DNA of 9,312 bases. Origin: JAAYBY01 sp964465385 (GTDB lineage Bacteria; Bacillota; Clostridia; Saccharofermentanales; UBA5734). This document shows, piece after piece, positions 1-6,484 of the stretch. The stretch's first letter is position 1. Every line of letters starts with the position of its first letter. The translations under genes and the position numbers were made by a program. Under the pieces are notes generated by a model that saw only the letters and a program-made list of their open reading frames with translations, had not been told where the DNA came from and searched no databases. The stretch is from assembly GCA_964465385.1 (NCBI GenBank), contig CAYXIM010000071.1, positions 1 to 9,312 on the forward strand, read 5' to 3'.

Positions 1-180
1 CACCATTGTACTGAAGGAGCCTTTCTGGCGCAAGGGTCAGACCCGGCGCACAAACAGGTTGCCTGCGGCTTGGCCTTGTTTCTTATCTTTTTGCAGCTGC
101 AACGGCTGCTTATCGTTTGTAACCGACGTGCTGGTTGATGACAAGCACTTACTTTTGCAAATAACAAATTATATGTGAGG
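1..180. other. Left-edge region with no supportable gene
   Basis: Two forward frames stay open from the left edge, one to a TGA at 136-138 and one to a TGA at 176-178. Their translations match no family I know; the second is rich in Arg, Trp and Cys and looks non-coding. Neither can be excluded as the tail of a gene starting outside the window. The stretch holds a 12-bp palindrome (TTGCAGCTGCAA, 91-102) and the left arm of a longer inverted repeat listed separately. No terminator for an upstream gene is obvious. Confidence 0.5.
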
Positions 181-188
181 CACGTCGG
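123..188. repeat. 9-bp inverted repeat flanking 48 bp
   Basis: CCGACGTGC at 123-131 is matched perfectly by its reverse complement GCACGTCGG at 180-188. The right arm ends 4 bp before the -35 box of the tRNA promoter. The enclosed 48 bp are AT-rich. It could be a protein-binding site or an RNA hairpin at the end of an upstream transcript, but no T-run follows, and a repeat of this size can arise by chance. Confidence 0.35.
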
Positions 189-192
189 GAGG

Positions 193-222
193 TTGACAGC
201 ACCGGGATCTTTTCTCTATAAT
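193..222 (+). promoter_or_regulatory. Sigma-A-type promoter of tRNA-Gly
   Basis: A perfect -35 box TTGACA (193-198) and a perfect -10 box TATAAT (217-222) are separated by 18 bp. Transcription would begin near 229, a few bases before the mature tRNA end at 235. Full-consensus boxes directly ahead of a tRNA gene are what is expected for a strongly expressed stable-RNA promoter. Confidence 0.9.
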
Positions 223-234
223 ACGTCTGTGCGC

Positions 235-309
235 GCGGGATTAACTCAGTGGTAGAGTGTCACCTTGCCAAGGTGAAAGTCGCGAGTTCGAATCTCGTAT
301 CCCGCTCCA
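235..309 (+). tRNA. tRNA-Gly (anticodon GCC), CCA encoded
   Basis: A full cloverleaf can be drawn by eye. The acceptor stem is 235-241 paired with 299-305 (seven Watson-Crick pairs). The D stem is 244-247/255-258. The anticodon stem is 260-264/272-276, with loop TTGCCAA giving anticodon GCC at 267-269. The variable loop is five bases, and the T stem 282-286/294-298 encloses TTCGAAT. The discriminator base is T306, the base usual for bacterial glycine tRNAs, and CCA (307-309) is encoded in the DNA. It reads GGC and GGT codons, both frequent in the neighbouring genes. It stands alone with its own promoter and terminator. Confidence 0.97.
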
Positions 310-315
310 TACCTG

Positions 316-342
316 AAAAAGTCGGCTACAGCCGACTTTTTT
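316..342 (+). terminator. Intrinsic terminator after tRNA-Gly
   Basis: GTCGGC (321-326) pairs with GCCGAC (331-336) around a TACA loop. Five A's precede the stem (316-320) and six T's follow it (337-342). The A-run can extend the stem, so the element could work in both directions. It begins 7 bp after the CCA end and separates the tRNA from hprK. Confidence 0.92.
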
Positions 343-351
343 GATGGCCGT

Positions 352-417
352 CTGCCGGCCTGCCGGCAGCGTCCCCAGCCTGTTCGAAACCCAAAAATCA
401 GGCCGGCCGGCCTTTGG
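352..417. repeat. GC-rich palindromes upstream of hprK
   Basis: Two self-complementary blocks lie between the tRNA terminator and the hprK promoter. CTGCCGGC-CT-GCCGGCAG (352-369) is a perfect 18-bp palindrome. GGCCGGCCGGCC (401-412) is itself flanked by CCAAA (391-395) and TTTGG (413-417), which could close a composite hairpin. No T-run follows either block. They lie upstream of the predicted hprK start point, so a protein-binding or structural DNA role fits better than a leader RNA. Their function is unknown. Confidence 0.5.
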
Positions 418-429
418 CTGCTGATTCAT

Positions 430-457
430 TTGGTTTTCGTTCAGAATCGATTATAAT
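430..457 (+). promoter_or_regulatory. Putative promoter for the hprK operon
   Basis: A perfect -10 box TATAAT (452-457) lies in an AT-rich patch. The best -35 candidate is TTGGTT (430-435), with a 16-bp spacer and only the first three bases matching consensus, so the promoter may be weak or activator-dependent. Transcription would start near 464. That leaves a leader of about 50 nt if translation begins at 514, but only about 5 nt if it began at the ATG at 469. Confidence 0.6.
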
Positions 458-513
458 AAACGTAAATCATGGCTGACACGGCACAAGGGGGCCTGTTGGC
501 TTGGGAGGTTGCT

Positions 514-1434
514 ATGTCGCCGGTTACCTTGAAAACCATCATCGATGAATTCGATCTAGAAGTGGTTGCGGAATTTGGGCGCTTTGACGAGATCGAACTG
601 GCTGTGGCCGATGTCACGCGGCCGGGCTTGCAGCTGGCTGGGTATTTCGATCATTTTGGGGCTGACCGCATCCAGGTCTTGGGCAACATGGAGACAGCCT
701 TCCTGACCCGTCTGTCACCGCAAGAGCGGTTGCAGCGGCTGGATGCCCTCTTTGAGCGGGGCATCCCCTGCCTGATCCTGACCCGGGGACATGAGCCGTC
801 TGCAGAACTGATCGAATGTGCCCGGAAGTACGCCATTCCGGTTTTGCGCACCGCCCAGATCACCGCTTTGTTCACCAGCTCTCTGGTCAAGTTCTTGAAT
901 GTGGAACTGGCCCCGCGCATGTCCATGCATGGGGTGTTGATTGAAGTTTACGGTGAAGGCATCCTGATCCTGGGGGAAAGCGGTGTCGGTAAATCCGAGA
1001 CCGCCCTGGAGGTGGTTAAGCGCGGCCATCGCCTGATCGCAGACGACCTGGTCGAGGTGCGCCGTGTCTCAGACACCACCCTCTTGGGACGGGCACCGGA
1101 AATTATCCGCCACCTGATTGAAATCCGCGGCATCGGCATCCTGGATGTCAAGGAGCTTTATGGGGTTTCGTCGGTCAAGATGCAGGAGAACATTCATTTT
1201 GTGATCAACTTGGAACTGTGGGACGAAAAGAAACAATATGAGCGGCTGGGGGTCCATGAAGAAACAACCGATATCTTGGGTATCAAGGTGCCCTCAATCA
1301 CCATCCCAGTCCGTCCCGGCCGCAACCTGGCCATCATCGTGGAGGTCGCAGCCATCAATTTCCGTCAAAAATCCATGGGTTACAATGCGGCCAAGGCATT
1401 GACAGACCGTGTCTTCGGGCCTGATTACGCATGA
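514..1434 (+). CDS. hprK: HPr kinase/phosphorylase
   Basis: HprK phosphorylates HPr of the sugar phosphotransferase system on its regulatory serine and also removes that phosphate. It is the cytoplasmic sensor behind catabolite repression in Bacillota. The 306-residue product has the usual length. An N-terminal domain precedes a C-terminal kinase domain with His139 in MSMHG, a P-loop GESGVGKS (154-161), the family signature EIRGIGI starting at Glu203, and the C-terminal loop RPGRN (267-271) that serves the phosphorylase reaction in homologues. The frame is open from an ATG at 469. I prefer ATG 514 because GGGAGG (503-508) lies just upstream and the resulting N-terminus aligns with known HprK proteins. 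Its stop overlaps the murB start in ATGA. No HPr or Crh gene is in view. Confidence 0.96.
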   Translation: MSPVTLKTIIDEFDLEVVAEFGRFDEIELAVADVTRPGLQLAGYFDHFGADRIQVLGNMETAFLTRLSPQERLQRLDALFERGIPCLILTRGHEPSAELIECARKYAIPVLRTAQITALFTSSLVKFLNVELAPRMSMHGVLIEVYGEGILILGESGVGKSETALEVVKRGHRLIADDLVEVRRVSDTTLLGRAPEIIRHLIEIRGIGILDVKELYGVSSVKMQENIHFVINLELWDEKKQYERLGVHEETTDILGIKVPSITIPVRPGRNLAIIVEVAAINFRQKSMGYNAAKALTDRVFGPDYA

Positions 1435-2447
1435 GCCGGTCCAAGGCATCCCGATCGGTCTTTTCCGGCCACCTGCGCGCCCTGCTGCTGGCCGAACTGG
1501 GTCCAGCCGCTGAGCGGCTGTCCTTTGATGAACCCATGGACCAGCGCACCACCTTTGAAATCGGTGGCCCGGCAGACGCCTTTTTTGAACCGGAAACCGA
1601 TGAGGAACTGATCCGCGCCCTTCATTTTTGTGCGGGTCGGCAGCTGCCGATCACCTTGATGGGCAACGGGTCCAACCTGCTGGTGTCGGATTTGGGCATC
1701 CGGGGGCTGGTCCTGACCTTGGGCAACCATTTTTCCGGCACCCGCCTGGAGGGGGCTGTTTTACAAGCCCGGGCGGGCACCCGCCTGGCCGTCCTTTCAG
1801 GTCTGGCCCACAAAGCCTCTTTGACCGGGCTGGAATTTGCCTCGGGCATCCCGGGGACCCTGGGCGGCGCCATCCAGATGAACGCAGGGGCCTACGGTGG
1901 CTGTATGCAAGACGTCCTGATTGAAACCCAGGCCCTGGATGAACGCTTTCAACCGGTAACCTTCACGGGCGAGGACCACCGCTTCGGCTATCGGCGCAGC
2001 GTGTTTTCGGACCGGGGCCTGATCATCCTCAGGGCCTGCATGCACCTGAAGGCAGGCGATCCAGACCAGATTTTAGAACGGATGGTGGACTTATCCAACC
2101 GCAGGCGCCAGTCGCAACCGCTGGACTGGCCCAGTGCCGGCAGCATTTTCAAAAGGCCGCCAGGCCATTATGCCGGCAAGCTCATCAGCGATTGCCAACT
2201 CAAAGGCTTGGCCATCGGCCAGGCCCAGGTCTCAGAAAAGCACGCTGGCTTCATCATCAACCGGGGGCAGGCGACAGCCGACCAGGTGCGCCAGCTGATC
2301 GCGCACATCCAACAGACCGTTTACCAGCAGACCGGCGTGCGTCTTGAAACAGAGATCAAGCTGGTCGGTGACTGGCCTGACCTGCCGCCGGCCAACCGCG
2401 GACAGGCAATCAACGAAGGAGCGCCACGATGGACCTCATTATTGTAA
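1431..2447 (+). CDS. murB: UDP-N-acetylenolpyruvoylglucosamine reductase
   Basis: MurB is the cytoplasmic FAD enzyme that uses NADPH to reduce UDP-GlcNAc-enolpyruvate to UDP-MurNAc, the second committed step of peptidoglycan precursor synthesis. The 338 residues show the FAD-binding GNGSNLLVSD (78-87), SGIPGTLGGAIQMNAGAYGG (138-157), and GYRRS with Arg188 equivalent to the E. coli substrate-binding Arg. PSAGSIFKRP carries the proton-donating Ser238, and LETEIKLVG contains the catalytic Glu308. Its compact form resembles MurB of Gram-positive bacteria. The ATG overlaps the hprK stop by 4 bp (ATGA) and no clear ribosome binding site precedes it, so translation probably depends on ribosomes finishing hprK. 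About 25 residues run past the last conserved motif; the final codons overlap rapZ by 19 bp. Linkage of murB to hprK and rapZ is familiar from Clostridia. Confidence 0.96.
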   Translation: MSRSKASRSVFSGHLRALLLAELGPAAERLSFDEPMDQRTTFEIGGPADAFFEPETDEELIRALHFCAGRQLPITLMGNGSNLLVSDLGIRGLVLTLGNHFSGTRLEGAVLQARAGTRLAVLSGLAHKASLTGLEFASGIPGTLGGAIQMNAGAYGGCMQDVLIETQALDERFQPVTFTGEDHRFGYRRSVFSDRGLIILRACMHLKAGDPDQILERMVDLSNRRRQSQPLDWPSAGSIFKRPPGHYAGKLISDCQLKGLAIGQAQVSEKHAGFIINRGQATADQVRQLIAHIQQTVYQQTGVRLETEIKLVGDWPDLPPANRGQAINEGAPRWTSLL

Positions 2448-3343
2448 CCGGCATGTCCGGTGCAGGTAAAAGCCTGGCAGCAAACTACCTGGAAGACATG
2501 GGCTTTTTTTGTATTGACAACCTGCCACCCTGGCTGCTGGTGGATCTGGTCCAGTCCTACATGAAGAAAAACAACGTCCGGGCCCCTGAAGAACAAGCCC
2601 AGACGCGGATGGCCTTTGTCATTGATGTGCGCAGTTCAGAGCGTTTCAGCGATATTTTTCAGGCCCTGGAGCGCCTGGGACAGATGCAGCTTGGCTGCCG
2701 CATCATCTTTTTGGATGCAGCGGATCAGGTGCTGATCAACCGCTACAAGCAAAGCCGCCGCAACCACCCACTGGCCAAAGGGCGCAGCATCGTGCAGGCC
2801 ATCGAAGAAGAGCGCCAGCTGCTGGGACCTGTCAAAGAACTGGCGACGGATGTGATTGAAACCTCCACCCTCAAACCCAACGAACTCAGAAACCTGCTTT
2901 ACGCCATGCTGAGCCAGTCTGACCGCGACGAACGGATGACCATCCTGGTCCAGTCTTTCGGTTTCAAGTACGGTATTCCGGTTGACTGTGACTGCGTCAT
3001 GGATGTCCGCTTTATCCCCAACCCCTATTATGATCCGGCCATGAAGCACCTGTCTGGTCTCGACCAGCCCGTGATCGATTATGTTCGTTCCTTTGAAGAA
3101 ACACAGACCTACATGGCCAAGCAAGAGGACTTGCTGGCCTTTGTCCTGCCCTATTACATCCGGGAAGGCAAGGTGCGACTGACCATCGGGGTCGGTTGCA
3201 CAGGTGGCCGTCACCGTTCGGTCGCGCTGGCCGAGCACCTGGCCAGCTGGCTGCGTGAGCAGCATTGGCGGGTGGTGCTGGATCACCGGGACCTGCAAAA
3301 AGACCCCCGGCGGTCGGCCCGGGAAGACGAGCAGGCACACTAG
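2429..3343 (+). CDS. rapZ: RapZ/YvcJ family nucleotide-binding protein
   Basis: This 304-residue cytoplasmic P-loop protein belongs to the family called RapZ in E. coli, where it is an RNase adaptor and amino-sugar sensor, and YvcJ in B. subtilis, a nucleotide-hydrolysing protein. Visible motifs are Walker A GMSGAGKS (8-15), IDNLP (29-33), the mid-protein DVRFIPNP (192-199), and the family hallmark GCTGGRHRSV (256-265) in the C-terminal domain. The ATG is preceded by AGGAG (2417-2421) at good spacing, inside the end of murB. The next gene, yvcK, is its usual partner. The E. coli role depends on the GlmZ/GlmY small RNAs, which Bacillota are not known to have, so the role here is probably linked to cell-wall or amino-sugar control but remains unproven. 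Confidence 0.94.
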   Translation: MDLIIVTGMSGAGKSLAANYLEDMGFFCIDNLPPWLLVDLVQSYMKKNNVRAPEEQAQTRMAFVIDVRSSERFSDIFQALERLGQMQLGCRIIFLDAADQVLINRYKQSRRNHPLAKGRSIVQAIEEERQLLGPVKELATDVIETSTLKPNELRNLLYAMLSQSDRDERMTILVQSFGFKYGIPVDCDCVMDVRFIPNPYYDPAMKHLSGLDQPVIDYVRSFEETQTYMAKQEDLLAFVLPYYIREGKVRLTIGVGCTGGRHRSVALAEHLASWLREQHWRVVLDHRDLQKDPRRSAREDEQAH

Positions 3344-3352
3344 GGAGGCGAC

Positions 3353-4384
3353 ATGGCTTTGGCACAGGCTGACAGCAGCAACAGGGTTCTGGGCCCACCA
3401 CGCCTGGTTGTTATCGGTGGTGGGACGGGTTTGTCCACGGTGCTTCGAGGACTCAAGGCGTTGACCGACCAGCTGACGGCCATCGTCACCGTCACTGACG
3501 ACGGTGGCTCTTCGGGCATGCTGCGCCAAGACCTGGGCATCTTGCCACCTGGAGACATCCGCAACTGCATCCTGGCCCTGGCTGACACCGAGCCGCTCAT
3601 GACTGACCTGCTCAACTACCGTTTCAACGAAGGCCGGCTCAAAGGACAAAGCTTTGGCAACTTGCTGATCGCGGCCATGCACGGGGTTTCCGGCAGCTTT
3701 TTTGAAGCCATCCGCAACGTTTCCGACGTGCTGGCTGTGACCGGGCGGGTTCTGCCTGTCTCCCTTCAAGACATTAAGATCAGCGCGCGCCTGCAGGATG
3801 GCACGGTGATTGACGGGGAATCCGCCATCAGCAGCCGGCTGGCGGATGCGGGAAACAGGATCGTGGACCTGTTCATGACCCCGGCCGATGCCCCTGCTTT
3901 TTCAGAAGCCGTGCGCGCCCTGTCTGAAGCAGATATCATCATCATTGGCCCGGGCAGCCTTTTCACCAGCATCATTCCCAATTTGCTTTTCCCGGCTGTT
4001 CAGGAGGCCATCCGCCAAAGCCCTGCGCTGAAGGTGTTCATGTGCAACCTGATGACCCAGCCAGGTGAGACCACAGGATTTACGGCGGCGGAACACCTGC
4101 AGGCCGTGCTCAGACATGTCGGCCAGGACAAGGCCGGCGCCTTTGTTGACGTCTGCCTGGTTAACAATGCCTGGATCGAGCAGGACCTGATAGACCGCTA
4201 CCGGCTGGAAGAAGCGGCCCCTGTTCTGGTTGAAAACAGCCACCTTGAAGCCTTGGGCCTCAGGGTTCTGGGTGCACCCCTGGCCTGTGTCAAGGCGGGC
4301 AGCATCCGCCATGATGACAAGCTGGTCACGGACACCATCCGGGCTTTGTGGCAGCAATGGGGAGGTGAGCGCCTTGAAAGATAA
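3353..4384 (+). CDS. yvcK: YvcK family (gluconeogenesis factor) protein
   Basis: YvcK proteins share a fold with the CofD phospholactate transferases but have no established enzymatic reaction. In B. subtilis YvcK is needed for growth on gluconeogenic carbon sources and for normal cell shape, and homologues bind UDP-sugars. The 343-residue product shows the N-terminal nucleotide-binding GGGTGLS (22-28), TVTDDGGSSG (46-55), PPGDIRNC (65-72) and IGPGSLFTS starting at Ile198, followed by a CNLMTQPGET segment. About 15 variable residues precede the conserved core. The ATG has GGGAGG (3343-3348) only 4 bp upstream, overlapping the rapZ stop, and the end overlaps the whiA start by 11 bp. The setting between rapZ and whiA is the standard one. 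Family assignment is firm; the biochemical role is not. Confidence 0.94.
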   Translation: MALAQADSSNRVLGPPRLVVIGGGTGLSTVLRGLKALTDQLTAIVTVTDDGGSSGMLRQDLGILPPGDIRNCILALADTEPLMTDLLNYRFNEGRLKGQSFGNLLIAAMHGVSGSFFEAIRNVSDVLAVTGRVLPVSLQDIKISARLQDGTVIDGESAISSRLADAGNRIVDLFMTPADAPAFSEAVRALSEADIIIIGPGSLFTSIIPNLLFPAVQEAIRQSPALKVFMCNLMTQPGETTGFTAAEHLQAVLRHVGQDKAGAFVDVCLVNNAWIEQDLIDRYRLEEAAPVLVENSHLEALGLRVLGAPLACVKAGSIRHDDKLVTDTIRALWQQWGGERLER

Positions 4385-5297
4385 AAACAAAACCTTTTCC
4401 TGGCAGGTCAAGGACGAGCTGAGCCTGGTGCCTTGCCCCGATGCCTGCTGCCAGCAGATCGAACTGGCGACGGCCTATGCGGCAGCCGCAAAAATGTACA
4501 AACACAGCCTTGATCTGTCCACCAGTCACCAGGGCTGTGCCGACCGGCTGGCCGGCTGGCTGGGCAGCCAGCTGGGCCTCGAGCCGGCCCGTCGCCAGGG
4601 CCGGGACTGGATCACCCTGCGTCTCAACAACGACCAGAAGCCCGCTCTGGAGGCCTGTGTTCAGGCCCTCTTGTCCAGGCCTGTTGGACAGGCCTGGCCG
4701 CTGTGTTGCCGCCAGGCCCTCCTGCGCGCCCTGTTTTTGGTCAGCGGTTCCCTGGCTGATCCAGCGGTATCCTATCACCTGGAACTGGCCATCCGGCGTG
4801 ATTTGGAAGCGGCAGCTTTTTTTGAGCAGGCCCTGTCCCGCTTCGGCTACCGCTGGACCGCCATGAAACGGCCCCATTACGATATGATCTACTTGCGCGA
4901 AGGCCAGGACCTGGCCAACTACCTGCTGACCTCCGGCGCCCACCAGTCTTTGCTGGCTTTTGAATCCCTGCGCGTGGAAAAGGAAGTGCGCAACACCGTC
5001 AACCGGGTGGTCAACTGTGACCAGGCCAACATGCAGCGCATGGCCAATGCGGCAGCCCGGGCTTCACAATTGTGGATGGCCCTTGAAGCAGCCGGCTTGG
5101 CCGGGGCCCTGCCCGACACCCTTCGCCTGGCGGCTCAAACGCGCCATGCCCATCCAGATTTAAGCCTCAAAGAACTGGGGACGCTCATGGAGCCGCCGCT
5201 GGGCAAGTCCGGCATGAACCACCGGCTCAAACGGTTTGAAGAAGAAGCCAGAAAACTGCTGCAGGCGTCAGATCAGGGGACCGGTGTGGTAGAATAG
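4374..5297 (+). CDS. whiA: DNA-binding protein WhiA
   Basis: WhiA pairs a degenerate LAGLIDADG homing-endonuclease-like domain with a C-terminal helix-turn-helix. It controls sporulation septation in Streptomyces and affects cell division and chromosome segregation in Bacillus. Visible are the N-terminal FSWQVKDEL (8-16), the CC..IEL element (25-31), LLRALFLVSGSLADP (116-130), VRNTVNRVVNCDQANMQRM (205-223) and the helix-turn-helix LSLKELGTLM...MNHRLKRFEEEA (264-292). I start it at TTG 4374: GGGGAGG (4359-4365) lies 8 bp upstream and the 307-residue product matches the family's length and N-terminus. The frame is open further upstream, but a GTG at 4365 sits on the ribosome binding site and an ATG at 4230 would add 48 unrelated residues read from yvcK. 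It overlaps yvcK by 11 bp and is probably the last gene of the block. Confidence 0.95.
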   Translation: MKDKNKTFSWQVKDELSLVPCPDACCQQIELATAYAAAAKMYKHSLDLSTSHQGCADRLAGWLGSQLGLEPARRQGRDWITLRLNNDQKPALEACVQALLSRPVGQAWPLCCRQALLRALFLVSGSLADPAVSYHLELAIRRDLEAAAFFEQALSRFGYRWTAMKRPHYDMIYLREGQDLANYLLTSGAHQSLLAFESLRVEKEVRNTVNRVVNCDQANMQRMANAAARASQLWMALEAAGLAGALPDTLRLAAQTRHAHPDLSLKELGTLMEPPLGKSGMNHRLKRFEEEARKLLQASDQGTGVVE

Positions 5298-5349
5298 GGT
5301 TTATTGACCGCAAGGTCAGCTGAACAAGCACCAGATGGGGGGAACAGAC

Positions 5350-6465
5350 ATGATTCAAGAACAACGGCTGGTTGATGCTTTTTTGACCTATGTCAGGATT
5401 GACTCACCGTCCTTTGAGGAACGCGAGCTGGCGGATGTTGTCCGGCCACAACTGGAAGCACTGGGCTTCACCGTCACCGAAGACGATGCCGGCGCCAAGA
5501 TCGGCGGCAACTGCGGCAACCTCTATGCCCACCTGCCAGGCAGCCTGGATCTGCCGCCGCTTCTGTTTGCCGCCCACCTGGACACCGTTGAGCCCAGCCG
5601 CGGCAAAAAACCCCTGGTTCATGAAGATGGCACCATCACCAGCTCCGGGGATACCGTCTTGGGGGCGGACGATCTGGCTGCGCTGGCGGCCATCCTTGAA
5701 GCCATCCGGTCCATCCAGGCAGATGGCCGGGCACACCGGCCCCTTGAGTTGTTTATTTCTGTTGCCGAGGAGCAGCACCTGCTGGGGGCCCGCCACATGG
5801 AGCCGGAACGGCTGACAGCCCGGCAGGCCTATATCCTGGACACCGATGGGTCGCCTGGCCTGGCCATCAACCGGGCACCGGGCAACATCACCATGACCTT
5901 TCACATCCAAGGCAAAGCAGCCCATGCGGGCATGAAACCTGAAGAAGGCATCAACGCCATTGCCGCAGCCGCCCAAGGCATCTCCAACATGCGGCTGGGC
6001 CGCCTGGACCATGAGACAACAGCCAACATCGGGGGCATTCAGGGCGGCGGGCAGGCAACCAACATCGTCGCCGAACACTGCACGGTTCGGGCAGAGTGCC
6101 GGTCCCAGGACAGGGACAAGCTGGACAGCCAGGCTGACCACATGGTTGCCTGCATGCAGCAGGCTGCAGACCACTTCGGGGCGACCCTGGATGTGGACCG
6201 TGTCCTGACCTATATCCCCTACGCTGTTTCGGATGACAGCCCGGTCATGGTGCGCTTTCGCAAAGCCTGCCAGGCCCTGGACCTGCCCTGCCAGGCCACC
6301 GGCGGCGGTGGTGGCAGCGACAACAACGTCCTGGTCCGCCACGGCATTGAAGGCCTGGTTTTGGCCACAGGCATGACCTACTGCCATTCCCTCAACGAAC
6401 AGATCAGCATCCGGGACCTGGTCGATACAGCCAGGCTGGTGGAACAATTGATTTTGACCCCCTGA
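5350..6465 (+). CDS. M20 family metallopeptidase, peptidase T-like
   Basis: This 371-residue cytoplasmic protein belongs to the two-zinc M20 peptidases and most resembles the short peptidase T-like branch, whose members are presumed to cleave the N-terminal residue from small peptides. Metal-binding and catalytic residues follow family order: His76 and Asp78 in AAHLDTVEP, the bridging Asp107 in GADDLA, the catalytic pair Glu140-Glu141 in AEEQ, Asp164 or Asp166 in LDTDG, and His346 in YCHSLNEQ. A dimerisation (lid) domain lies between, with HAGMKPEEG near its start. ATG 5350 is preferred over the in-frame ATG at 5335 because the G-run and AA of 5337-5344 form the ribosome binding site and would otherwise be coding. 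It lies 52 bp after whiA and 19 bp before the next gene. No signal peptide is seen, and the exact substrate cannot be read from sequence. Confidence 0.9.
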   Translation: MIQEQRLVDAFLTYVRIDSPSFEERELADVVRPQLEALGFTVTEDDAGAKIGGNCGNLYAHLPGSLDLPPLLFAAHLDTVEPSRGKKPLVHEDGTITSSGDTVLGADDLAALAAILEAIRSIQADGRAHRPLELFISVAEEQHLLGARHMEPERLTARQAYILDTDGSPGLAINRAPGNITMTFHIQGKAAHAGMKPEEGINAIAAAAQGISNMRLGRLDHETTANIGGIQGGGQATNIVAEHCTVRAECRSQDRDKLDSQADHMVACMQQAADHFGATLDVDRVLTYIPYAVSDDSPVMVRFRKACQALDLPCQATGGGGGSDNNVLVRHGIEGLVLATGMTYCHSLNEQISIRDLVDTARLVEQLILTP

Positions 6466-6484
6466 CAGAAAGAAAGAGGCATGT

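Noticed and set aside
123..134. CCGACGTGCTGG occurring again at 3723-3734 as a possible att or repeat pair
   Set aside because: A single 12-base match is expected by chance in a window of this size, and the second copy is ordinary yvcK coding sequence.
235..309. tRNA gene as an integration site for a mobile element
   Set aside because: No integrase, no repeated tRNA 3' end and no change in gene content or base composition follow it; the genes downstream are core housekeeping genes.
241..429. Minus-strand open frame over the tRNA and its terminator
   Set aside because: It reads through the tRNA body and the terminator hairpin, so it cannot be a sensible gene.
2636..3769. Long minus-strand open frame (377 codons) opposite rapZ and yvcK
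   Set aside because: It lies antisense to two clearly identified genes, has no ribosome binding site or recognisable motif, and is explained by the GC-rich codon use of the plus-strand genes.
5290..5295. TAGAAT as a -10 box for the peptidase gene
   Set aside because: No acceptable -35 sequence lies 16-18 bp upstream and there is no extended -10, so I did not call a promoter.
5304..5319. Hairpin TTGACC-GCAA-GGTCAG between whiA and the peptidase as a terminator
   Set aside because: The stem is only five to six pairs and no T-run follows. It has a GNRA-type loop, but nothing shows that it ends transcription.
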